Source: Streptomyces sp. VRA16 Mangrove soil (GTDB lineage Bacteria; Actinomycetota; Actinomycetes; Streptomycetales; Streptomycetaceae). Taken from it: a stretch of DNA of 64,000 nucleotides. Shown piece by piece: positions 53,596 to 61,320 of the stretch (position 1 is the stretch's first letter; each line of letters begins with the position of its first letter). Both the position numbers and the translations under genes were made by a program. The notes below the pieces were generated by a model. The model did no database searches. It saw only the letters and a list, made by a program, of their open reading frames with translations, and was not told the DNA's origin. The stretch is from the NCBI RefSeq assembly GCF_017377775.1, contig NZ_JAFVLN010000013.1:62001-126000 (forward strand), read 5' to 3'.

Positions 53596-55644
53596 ATGAC
53601 CCGCATGTCTCGTACGCCCGGTACACGCCCCGCCCGTCGCACCGTCGTCCTTGGCTCGGCCGCCGCCGCTGCCGCCCTGGCCCTGCCCTCCGTGCCCGCC
53701 CGGGCGGCGGCGCGCGGCGCGAGAGCCGCCACCGCGAACCTCCAGCCCTACGCGTCCTACTGGTTCCCGGACTCGCTGCCCAGCGGCACCCCCGGCACCG
53801 GCATCACCTGGCGCTCCCTGAAGTCGTGGACGGCCGCGTCCGACGCCGACCTGGCGTTCAACAGGTCGACGGTGCCGCTCGCGCCGCGCTTCACGCCGGT
53901 CCCGGTGAACACGACGGCCCGCACCGACCAGGCCAGGATCACCTCGCTGGTCTCCTTCGGCCCGACGGCGTCCAACCCGTCGCAGGGCGGGCCCACCGCC
54001 TCGTACTACGCGCTGACGCACTGGGCGTACATCGACGAACTCGTCTTCTGGGGCGGCTCGTCCGCCGAGGGCATCGTGCTCGCGCCCAACGCCCCGGTGG
54101 TGGACGCGGCGCACCGCAACGGCGTGACCGTCCTCGGCAACATCTTCCTGCCGCCCGCCGCGTACGGCGGCCAGTTGCAGTGGACCCGCGACCTCGTGCA
54201 GAAGGCGGCGGACGGCACCTTCCCCCTCGCGCAGAAGCTGGTGGACGTCGCGGTCGCGTACGGCTTCGACGGCTGGTTCGTGAACGCCGAGACCGGCGGC
54301 GGCGACGCGGCGCTCGCCACGCAGATGATCGCGTTCCTCAAGGAGCTCAAGCGGCTCGGCTCCGCGCACGGGCTGCGGATCGACTGGTACGACTCGATGG
54401 TCGAGTCGGGTTCGGTGTCCTGGCAGAACGCTCTGAATGGGCAGAACCAGGACTTCTTCGTGCAGTCGGACACCTTCTTCGTCAACTTCAACTGGACGGC
54501 TTCCGGGCTGAGTTCGTCGGCGCAGCTCGCCGAGTCGCTCGGCCGTGACCGCTACGAGCTGTGGGCCGGCGTCGACGTCGAGTCGAACGGCTGGAACACG
54601 AACGTCGACTGGGACGCGGTGATCCCGGCCGGCGCCGCGCACACCACCTCGTACGGCTTCTACCGTCCGGAGTGGACCTACAAGCACCTGGCCGCGGGCA
54701 GCACGCCGGGCCAGTTCCACGCGGCGGACGACCAGTTCTGGACCGGTACGTCGCTGGACCCGTCCCGCGCCTCGACCGGTTCCTGGCGCGCTCCGGCCAC
54801 CGCCGTCGCGGACCGCTCGACGGTGTCGTCGCTGCCGTTCGGCTGCTCCTTCAACACCGGGCACGGTCTGGCCTGGTACGAGCGCGGAACGGTTCGCTCG
54901 ACCGCCGCCTGGAACCAGCTCGGCGTGCAGGACCGGCTGCCGGGCCGCCGCTGGGTCACCCGCACCACGGGCAGCCGCCCCTCGGTCACCCTGGACTTCG
55001 CGGACGCCTGGCGCGGCGGCTCCAGCCTGCTCGTCGACGGCGACCTGAACGCGCCGGTCGTGGTCGAACTGCACGGCACCCGGCTGCCGTTGAACGCCGC
55101 TACGACGGTGACGCTCGCCCAGCGCGCGGCGTCCGGGTCGGTCACGGTCGAGGTCGGCGTGGCGCTCCAGGAGCCGGACAACCCCGGCGACCCGCTGACG
55201 TACTCGTTCCTGCCCGCGGGCACGGCCGGCGGCAGCTGGGCGGAGGCGACCGTGCGCCTCTCCTCCCTCGGCGCGGGCACGATCCACGGCCTGGCGCTGC
55301 GGCTCACCGGCACCGGCGCCGTGACGTACCGGCTCGGCGCGCTCCTGGTCCGGGACGCCGACGAGCAGGTCCCGGCGCCCAGCGCGCTCAAGGTCGACCA
55401 GGCGTCGGGCGACGGCCAGTTCCGCCTGTCGTGGCGGGCCGCGTCCGGCCACGTACGCCACTACGAGCTGTCCCGCGTCCTCAAGGACGGCACCCGCCGC
55501 TTCCTCACCGGGACCTGCGCGAACGCCGCGTACGTGACGGGGCTCGCCGCCGAGCGGGGCGAGCGCGCCGCCACCTTCGAGCTGCGCGCCGTCGGCGAGC
55601 TTTACACGACGTCCGCACCGATTACCGTCACTCACACCTGGTAA
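53596..55644 (+). CDS. GH85 endo-beta-N-acetylglucosaminidase, Tat-exported
   Basis: 682 aa. It cuts between the two GlcNAc residues of the N-glycan core, leaving one GlcNAc on the protein. RRTVVLGSAAAAAALALP (R14-R15) is a twin-arginine signal. YASYWFPDSLPSG, LTHWAYIDELVFWGGS and GFDGWFVNAET are GH85 motifs, with N230 and E232 the substrate-assisted catalytic pair. A carbohydrate-binding beta-sandwich (about 420-590) and a fibronectin-like C-terminal domain (about 595-680) follow. Encoded 27 bases after the GH5 gene with AAGGAG upstream. It is the only enzyme of the locus with an export signal. Confidence 0.93.
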   Translation: MTRMSRTPGTRPARRTVVLGSAAAAAALALPSVPARAAARGARAATANLQPYASYWFPDSLPSGTPGTGITWRSLKSWTAASDADLAFNRSTVPLAPRFTPVPVNTTARTDQARITSLVSFGPTASNPSQGGPTASYYALTHWAYIDELVFWGGSSAEGIVLAPNAPVVDAAHRNGVTVLGNIFLPPAAYGGQLQWTRDLVQKAADGTFPLAQKLVDVAVAYGFDGWFVNAETGGGDAALATQMIAFLKELKRLGSAHGLRIDWYDSMVESGSVSWQNALNGQNQDFFVQSDTFFVNFNWTASGLSSSAQLAESLGRDRYELWAGVDVESNGWNTNVDWDAVIPAGAAHTTSYGFYRPEWTYKHLAAGSTPGQFHAADDQFWTGTSLDPSRASTGSWRAPATAVADRSTVSSLPFGCSFNTGHGLAWYERGTVRSTAAWNQLGVQDRLPGRRWVTRTTGSRPSVTLDFADAWRGGSSLLVDGDLNAPVVVELHGTRLPLNAATTVTLAQRAASGSVTVEVGVALQEPDNPGDPLTYSFLPAGTAGGSWAEATVRLSSLGAGTIHGLALRLTGTGAVTYRLGALLVRDADEQVPAPSALKVDQASGDGQFRLSWRAASGHVRHYELSRVLKDGTRRFLTGTCANAAYVTGLAAERGERAATFELRAVGELYTTSAPITVTHTW

Positions 55645-55715
55645 CACCCGCACACCGCGCACCACTGAGCTCTACCCGCACCACTGGCAACACCACGAGA
55701 AGTTGGAGTCCCTCC

Positions 55716-58700
55716 ATGCATGACGACCGCGCCCTCGTAGAGGCCCGCCTCAAGCGCGTGCTCGACGAGCGCATACGCCCTGCCGTGTACCCGCAGTCGG
55801 TGCCGTTGGCGGTCGAGGCGTGGACCGCGCCCGGTGAGCCGGTGCCGATCGCCGAGGGCCTGGCCGCGACGCACGAGCCGGTCGCGGTCGGCGACGCATG
55901 GGGGGCTCCGTGGGCCACGACCTGGTTCAAGGTGACCGGCGAGGTCCCGGCCGCGTGGGCGGGGAAGACCGTCGAGGCGGTCCTCGACCTCGGCTTCGAC
56001 GAGCGGATGCCCGGCTTCCAGTGCGAGGCGCTCGTCTACACGCCTGACGGGGAGCCGATCAAGGCGGTCAACCCGCGCAACCAGTGGGTGCGGGTCGGCG
56101 ACCCGGCGACGGGCGTCCTGGGCGGCGAGCGGGTCGAGTGGCACCTGGAGGCGGCGTCCAACCCGGTGCTGCTCGGCGACAACCCGTTCCGCCCGACCGA
56201 CCTCGGCGACAAGGACACCGCGGGCGACGAGCCCCAGTACCGCCTGGAGCGGATGGACCTCGCAGTCTTCGACCGTACGGTGTGGGAGCTCGTCGCCGAC
56301 CTGGAGGTGGTCGGCGAACTGATGGAGCAGCTGCCCGTCGAGGGCGGCCGGCGCTGGGAGCTGCTGCGCGCGGTCGGCCGCTGCCTCGACGCGATCGACC
56401 TCCAGGACGTCAACGGCACGGCGGCAGCCGCCCGTTCGCACCTGACCGGCGTCCTGTCGGCGCCCGCGGACGCCTCCGCGCACCGCATCAGCGCGGTCGG
56501 GCACGCGCACATCGACTCGGCGTGGCTGTGGCCGCTGCGCGAGACGGTTCGCAAGGTGGCTCGCACGACGTCGAACATGACGAACCTCCTGGAGTCGGAG
56601 GACGAGTTCGTCTACGCCATGTCCCAGGCGCAGCAGTACGCCTGGATCAAGGAGCACCGCCCCGAGGTCTACGCGAAGGTCAAGAAGGCGGTCGCCGAGG
56701 GCCGGTTCGTGCCGGCCGGCGGCATGTGGGTCGAGTCCGACACGAACATGCCGGGTTCGGAGGCGATGGCCCGTCAGTTCGTGCACGGCAAGCGGTTCTT
56801 TCTCGACGAGTTCGGCGTCGAGAACGAGGAGGCGTGGCTGCCCGACACCTTCGGCTTCGCCGCCGGTCTCCCGCAGATCATCAAGGCGGCGGGCTCCAAG
56901 TGGCTGCTGACGCAGAAGATCTCGTGGTCGCAGATCAACAAGTTCCCGCACCACACCTTCAACTGGGAAGGCATCGACGGGACCCGCATCTTCACGCACT
57001 TCCCGCCGGTCGACACGTACAACTGCTCCATGCTGGGCCGTGAGATCGCCCACGCCGCAAGCAACTTCAAGGACAAGGGCGTCGCCAAGCACTCGCTCGC
57101 GCCGACCGGCTGGGGCGACGGCGGCGGCGGCACGACCCGCGAGATGATCGCCAAGGCGAAGCGCATGAAGTCGCTCGAAGGCTCGGCGCACGTCACGTGG
57201 GAGACGCCGAAGGAGTTCTTCGAGAAGGCGGAGGCCGAGTACGCGAACCCGCCGGTCTGGGTCGGCGAGCTGTACCTGGAACTGCACCGCGCCACCCTCA
57301 CCAGCCAGGCGCGGACGAAGCAGGGCAACCGCCGCTCGGAACACCTGCTGCGCGAGGCGGAACTGTGGGCGGCGACGGCAGCGGTCCGCACCGATTTCGC
57401 CTACCCCTACGCCGATCTGGACCGCATCTGGAAGACGGTCCTGCTGCACCAGTTCCACGACATCCTGCCCGGCTCCTCCATCGCCTGGGTGCACCGCGAG
57501 GCGGAGAAGACGTACGCGGCGGTGGCGGCCGAGCTCACCGCGATCATCGACGCGGCGCAGCGCGCACTCGCGGGCGAAGGATCGCAGGAGCTCGTCTTCA
57601 ACGCGGCGGCGCACGAGCGCTCCGGCATCGCGGCGGGCGGCGCGGGCGCCCCGGCGCTGTCCGGCACGGTGGAGCTGACGGCCCGCCCGGACGGCGGCCA
57701 CATCCTGGACAACGGCCTGCTGCGCGTCGAGATCGACGCCCGCGGCCTGGTCGTCTCGGCCTACGACATCGAGGCGGACCGCGAGACGGTCGCGCCGGGC
57801 GCGGCGGCGAACCTCCTCCAGATCCACCCCGACTTCCCCAACATGTGGGACGCGTGGGACGTCGATGAGTTCTACCGCAACGTGGTCACGGACCTGACGG
57901 ACGTGGACACGGTGCAGGTCCTCGCCTCGACCCCGGCCGGGGTCTCGATCGAGGTGGTCCGCTCCTTCGGGGCCTCCCGCGCCACCCAGGTCCTGACGCT
58001 GGCGGCGGGCACCAAGCGCCTCGACATCGACACCGAGGTGGACTGGCACGAGACGGAGAAGTTCCTCAAGGCGGCCTTCCCGGTGGACGTCCACGCGGAC
58101 CGGTACGCGGCGGAGACCCAGTTCGGGCACCTGTACCGCCCCACCCACACCAACACCAGCTGGGAGGCGGCCAAGTTCGAGGCCTGCAACCACCGCTTCC
58201 TGCACCTGGCGGAGCCCGGCTTCGGGGTCGCCCTGGTCACCGACTCGACGTACGGCCACGACGTGACGCGCACGGTACGGGAATCCGACGCGGGCACGAC
58301 CACGACGGTCCGCCTCTCGCTGCTGCGCGCCCCGCGCTTCCCCGACCCGCACACGGACCAGGGCGTGCACCGCTTCCGGTACGCCCTCGCCCCCGGCGCC
58401 GGCGTGGTCGACGCGGTCCGCGAGGGCTTCGCGATCAACCTCCCCGAACGCCGCGTCACCGGCTCGGGCACGGTCGCCCCGCTGTGCTCGGTGGCGTCGG
58501 ACGCGGTCGCGGTGAGCGCGGTGAAGCTGGCCGACGACGGCTCGGGCGACGTGGTGGTCCGCCTCTACGAAGCCGGCGGCGGCCGGGCCCGTACGTCGTT
58601 GCGGCTCGGTTTCCCTGCGGCCTCGGTGGTCGCGACGGACCTGCTGGAGCGCCCGCTCGCGGCCGCCGCGGCGTACACCGTGGAGGACGGTGAAGTGGCG

Positions 58701-58748
58701 CTGTCGCTGCGGCCGTTCGAGCTGGTGACATTGCGGTTCGGGCGCTAG
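55716..58748 (+). CDS. GH38 alpha-mannosidase
   Basis: 1010 aa, normal length for bacterial GH38, no signal peptide. Zinc site GHAHIDSAWLWP (H263, H265, D267) and nucleophile D377 in WLPDTFGFAAGLPQI. KISWSQINKFPHHTFNWEGI and LLHQFHDILPGSSI are standard for the family's second group. Last gene of the importer operon (71-base gap, TTGGAG before the ATG). Together with the divergent GH38 it would remove different alpha-mannose linkages; which linkages cannot be told from sequence. Confidence 0.93.
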   Translation: MHDDRALVEARLKRVLDERIRPAVYPQSVPLAVEAWTAPGEPVPIAEGLAATHEPVAVGDAWGAPWATTWFKVTGEVPAAWAGKTVEAVLDLGFDERMPGFQCEALVYTPDGEPIKAVNPRNQWVRVGDPATGVLGGERVEWHLEAASNPVLLGDNPFRPTDLGDKDTAGDEPQYRLERMDLAVFDRTVWELVADLEVVGELMEQLPVEGGRRWELLRAVGRCLDAIDLQDVNGTAAAARSHLTGVLSAPADASAHRISAVGHAHIDSAWLWPLRETVRKVARTTSNMTNLLESEDEFVYAMSQAQQYAWIKEHRPEVYAKVKKAVAEGRFVPAGGMWVESDTNMPGSEAMARQFVHGKRFFLDEFGVENEEAWLPDTFGFAAGLPQIIKAAGSKWLLTQKISWSQINKFPHHTFNWEGIDGTRIFTHFPPVDTYNCSMLGREIAHAASNFKDKGVAKHSLAPTGWGDGGGGTTREMIAKAKRMKSLEGSAHVTWETPKEFFEKAEAEYANPPVWVGELYLELHRATLTSQARTKQGNRRSEHLLREAELWAATAAVRTDFAYPYADLDRIWKTVLLHQFHDILPGSSIAWVHREAEKTYAAVAAELTAIIDAAQRALAGEGSQELVFNAAAHERSGIAAGGAGAPALSGTVELTARPDGGHILDNGLLRVEIDARGLVVSAYDIEADRETVAPGAAANLLQIHPDFPNMWDAWDVDEFYRNVVTDLTDVDTVQVLASTPAGVSIEVVRSFGASRATQVLTLAAGTKRLDIDTEVDWHETEKFLKAAFPVDVHADRYAAETQFGHLYRPTHTNTSWEAAKFEACNHRFLHLAEPGFGVALVTDSTYGHDVTRTVRESDAGTTTTVRLSLLRAPRFPDPHTDQGVHRFRYALAPGAGVVDAVREGFAINLPERRVTGSGTVAPLCSVASDAVAVSAVKLADDGSGDVVVRLYEAGGGRARTSLRLGFPAASVVATDLLERPLAAAAAYTVEDGEVALSLRPFELVTLRFGR

Positions 58749-59182
58749 GTCCGGACCCGGGTACGGCGCGGAGGCAGGGCAGGGTGGCCCCGCCCCCGCG
58801 CCGTACCCGTCAGTGCCTCCTGGTCACACGCGATGCCGTCCTCGTCGCGGTCCGGCTCGAGGCTGCAGCCGGGCTCGCCCCTGTGCAGCGGCGCCTTGTC
58901 CGCCACCCGCACCTCGATGCGGTTCCGGTGGTGGACGCTGCCACCGCCCACTCCGCTGTCGTGGTCCGAGGCACTACCGGAGCCGGAGTCCTGGTGCCGG
59001 TCCGGGTTGGGATCGGGATCCGGGTCACGCCGGGTGTACCGATCGGCCGGGCAGGCGTCCTTCGGCTGTACGAGGGCCAGGTCGACCGACGTCGTTCCAG
59101 GGTCGGTGCTCTCCTCGCCGGAGCGCGGGTCCTGGCCAGGTGCCGGCATCGGGCTGACGCATGACGACGGAGGTCGCGTCAC
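58745..59182 (-). CDS. Hypothetical protein with degenerate excalibur motif
   Basis: Possible 145 aa protein whose stop overlaps the end of the GH38 gene. After an Asp/Pro/Ser-rich linker, VHHRNRIEVRVADKAPLHRG and CSLEPDRDEDGIACD match the excalibur calcium-binding pattern, including the D-x-D-x-D-G-x2-C loop. The usual N-C-x2-V cysteine is Arg, and about 20 extra residues follow the motif. No signal peptide or membrane helix is in frame, although such proteins are normally exported. I suspect a decayed gene, possibly frameshifted upstream. Confidence 0.35.
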   Translation of the reverse strand: MTRPPSSCVSPMPAPGQDPRSGEESTDPGTTSVDLALVQPKDACPADRYTRRDPDPDPNPDRHQDSGSGSASDHDSGVGGGSVHHRNRIEVRVADKAPLHRGEPGCSLEPDRDEDGIACDQEALTGTARGRGHPALPPRRTRVRT

Positions 59183-59646
59183 CGTCCACGCCCACCACGC
59201 AGGCGACGGCCTGGTTGTCGAATCGGTAAGCCCAGGCCTCGATCAGCTGTGGCGGCTGCGGCACGACAGGGGGCACGACCCGCACGAGGTCTCCGAGGTG
59301 CGCGCCGGTCCTCTGGACGCGGAATCGCTCCACCGCCACGCTCTCCGCCTCGCGCTGCAGCTCGGCGGCTGTGGGCGGGCGCGACTGCAGGCCGACGGCA
59401 GGGCGAACTCCGCGCGCCCGGGTACGACTGCCGCCACCGCCCGAGGCGCGGCGCCTACCGCCGACGGTTCTGGACGCGAGGGGCACACCGGCTCCAACCC
59501 GAATCCCACTGAGTCCTTCCCGGCACCCACGACACATACAGCTCATACAGTGCGCATCACCACGCAAAAAGAGTCATGGTCATGCCCGGTCACCGTCGAG
59601 GCAGGGACGCTTCTCCGACCGGATCCATCCGGAGAGGCGAGTGGGG
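59183..59646. other. Stretch without a secure gene
   Basis: An open frame on the minus strand (59025-59567) contains AELQREAESVAVERFRVQRT and AYRFDNQAVACVVGVDGDAT, which read like real protein. Its first 60 residues are Arg/Gly-rich noise, and it overlaps the excalibur-like frame. Best regarded as the remains of a gene broken by frameshifts. Nothing else is recognised. Confidence 0.3.
59612..59635 (-). terminator. Weak hairpin after the PIN toxin gene
   Basis: TCTCCG, a 12-base loop and CGGAGA, 11 bases beyond the stop of the PIN gene. The loop itself contains CCGGAT/ATCCGG-like symmetry. Confidence 0.35.
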
Positions 59647-60132
59647 TCAGACAGCAACCACATGCACATCCGGCGGCGCCAGCACCTCCAGATAGGCGCG
59701 GAGGTCATCCGGATCACTCGTGAAAATCACCGCGCTGCCGTGCCTGGCTGCCGCCAGCGCAACCCAGGCATCCACCGCATCAGGACGCTTCTTGACCGGC
59801 AGCGCCGCCCGCCCCAGAGTGGTACCGATGCGCCGCCAGTCAGCAAGGTCCGGACCCGTCGCACAGGCCAGACACTCCGGACGGCCCGCCTTCGTCTCGC
59901 GCATCGGCGGCTCGGACGTACGGGCCTGCGGGACAGCACAGTCCTTGAGCACGCCGGACAAGGCGTGCACGAGCGCCGGTCGCGGCCGCCACACCTGAGC
60001 CAGGACCGGGCCGAGTACCAGCGCCCGGTGCGGGGCCACCCGCACCCCTTCATGAAGCGCCGTCGCCTTCGCCTTGCGGTCGGCGAGCGCGATGAGCATG
60101 CCCGTGTCGTACACCGGCACCCGAGCGTTCAC
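59647..60132 (-). CDS. PIN domain toxin (VapC-like)
   Basis: 161 aa. Acidic sites of a PIN ribonuclease can be seen: VYDTGMLIALADR near residue 7, RPDAVDAWVALAAARHG near residue 117 and IFTSDPDDLRAYL near residue 137. The GTG start overlaps the antitoxin stop by four bases (GTGA). It would cleave RNA when freed from its partner. The region between about 65 and 100 is longer than in short VapC proteins. The target RNA is unknown. Confidence 0.78.
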   Translation of the reverse strand: MNARVPVYDTGMLIALADRKAKATALHEGVRVAPHRALVLGPVLAQVWRPRPALVHALSGVLKDCAVPQARTSEPPMRETKAGRPECLACATGPDLADWRRIGTTLGRAALPVKKRPDAVDAWVALAAARHGSAVIFTSDPDDLRAYLEVLAPPDVHVVAV

Positions 60133-60443
60133 GCGGCATGCCCCGGGCGGTCATGGCCATGGATAAGGCCAAGCGCCTCCTCGACCTCCCGCCGCTCCTG
60201 CTCCGTCAGTTCCACGGGCTCCGCGGCCTGCTCGCCGGACAGCTCCCCGGCCTCCCGCTCCGCCCGGGCGATCAGCGCATCCACTCCGGCGAACTGTTCC
60301 TCTATGGCGTCACTCTCCGCCATCTGCCGCGTCGCGGCATGCACCAAATACGCCGAGACATCCATGCCGGCGCGCTCGGCGTGCCGTCTGATGCGCTCGG
60401 CCTGGGCCTGATCGAGGCTGATGCTGATCCGAGTCTTCGCCAT
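60129..60443 (-). CDS. Ribbon-helix-helix antitoxin
   Basis: 104 aa. The N-terminus TRISISLDQAQAERIRRHAE followed by MDVSAYLVHAA is a ribbon-helix-helix DNA-binding domain. The acidic tail (EPVELTEQERREVEEALGL) is the usual toxin-binding part. Antitoxin precedes toxin with translational coupling, as in type II modules. Inverted repeats over its start codon suggest autorepression. Confidence 0.82.
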   Translation of the reverse strand: MAKTRISISLDQAQAERIRRHAERAGMDVSAYLVHAATRQMAESDAIEEQFAGVDALIARAEREAGELSGEQAAEPVELTEQERREVEEALGLIHGHDRPGHAA

Positions 60444-60468
60444 ACAGCTAGCGTATGACGCGTATTAC
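60441..60468. promoter_or_regulatory. Inverted repeats at the toxin-antitoxin promoter
   Basis: CATAC and GTATG (60441-60445 and 60453-60457, 7 bases apart) overlap the antitoxin start codon. An adjoining imperfect palindrome, GTATGACGCGTATTAC (60453-60468), matches its own complement at 12 of 16 positions. This fits a ribbon-helix-helix operator. Confidence 0.45.
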
Positions 60469-60567
60469 GAACCTTCAAGCGGCTATCGGTGCCGGGCCCC
60501 GAAGGGGCGATCACGCACGTCGCAACCCAGACAGCCGCCCCCAGCCCGACATCAAGGTGCCCACGCC

Positions 60568-60675
60568 CTAGGCCGACCACGCGTACTCCCGCTGGTAGTA
60601 CTCGATGTCGTACCTGGCCTGCCCGAACAGGTCCTTCAGGTCAAACGTGTTCCCCTGCACCGGCACCGCGCCCAT
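60568..60675 (-). pseudogene. N-terminal stub of a DUF262 (GmrS-like) protein
   Basis: A 35-codon frame beginning ATG reads GNTFDLKDLFGQARYDIEYY and QREYAWSA before a TAG. This is the opening of DUF262 proteins (L-x2-LF ... I-x2-YQR-x-Y-x-W), which are normally several hundred residues long. No continuation was recognised after the stop. It is a remnant, or an N-terminal scrap left by deletion. The rest of the 456-base gap 60444-60899 holds only the hairpin at 60835-60877. Confidence 0.6.
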
Positions 60676-60834
60676 GGCCCACCCTCGGTCCGGACACCCT
60701 TCGCGGCATCAACTCCCCTGATCCCGCGGCGACTTACTCAGCGTATGGGGCCTCTTGCGGTACGTGAAGAACGCGAACCGCCCGGGGCACCGCGCACCAA
60801 CGTCGACCTCGGTCGCCCCATCCGGGCCAGTACA

Positions 60835-60877
60835 CGGAGATGCCCGTGCAGGGGCAGCCCCTGCACGGGCATCTCCG
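60835..60877. terminator. 20-bp perfect hairpin downstream of msrB
   Basis: A perfect 20-bp stem (arms 60835-60854 and 60858-60877, opening CGGAGATGCCCG) with the three-base loop CAG. It lies 22 bases past the msrB stop. It is strong enough to end transcription from either side. Confidence 0.85.
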
Positions 60878-60899
60878 GTCCGCCGCCGTCCGGCCGCGC

Positions 60900-61307
60900 T
60901 CAGCTCTCGTCCGGCGCCAGCGTCAACGAGATCGAGTTGATGCAGTACCGCTGGTCGGTCGGCGTGGGATACCCCTCGCCCTCAAACACGTGCCCGAGAT
61001 GCGAGCCGCAGCGCGCGCACCGCACCTCCGTGCGGACCATTCCGTGCGAGCGGTCCTCGATGAGCTCGACCGCGTCGGAGTCCTTCGGGTCGTAGAAGGA
61101 CGGCCAGCCGCAGTGCGACTCGAACTTCTCGGTGGACGTGAACAGCTCCGCGCCGCAGGCACGGCAGGAGTAGACGCCCGTGGTCTTCGTGTCCGTGTAC
61201 TCACCGGTGAAGGCGGGCTCGGTGCCGGCCTGGCGCAGTACCGCGTACTCCGCCGGGTTCAGCTCCGCGCGCCACTGCTCGTCCGGCTTCTCGACGTCGT
61301 ACGCCAT
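60900..61307 (-). CDS. msrB: Peptide-methionine (R)-S-oxide reductase
   Basis: 135 aa cytoplasmic repair enzyme that reduces methionine-R-sulfoxide in proteins. Two CxxC zinc motifs (SCRACG and RCARCG) are present, and RYCINSISL holds the catalytic Cys near residue 122. GWPSFYDP and VRTEVRC are further MsrB motifs. It starts 13 bases after the murC stop, so it is in the murC transcript. Confidence 0.96.
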   Translation of the reverse strand: MAYDVEKPDEQWRAELNPAEYAVLRQAGTEPAFTGEYTDTKTTGVYSCRACGAELFTSTEKFESHCGWPSFYDPKDSDAVELIEDRSHGMVRTEVRCARCGSHLGHVFEGEGYPTPTDQRYCINSISLTLAPDES

Positions 61308-61320
61308 GTCAGGTGCCTCC

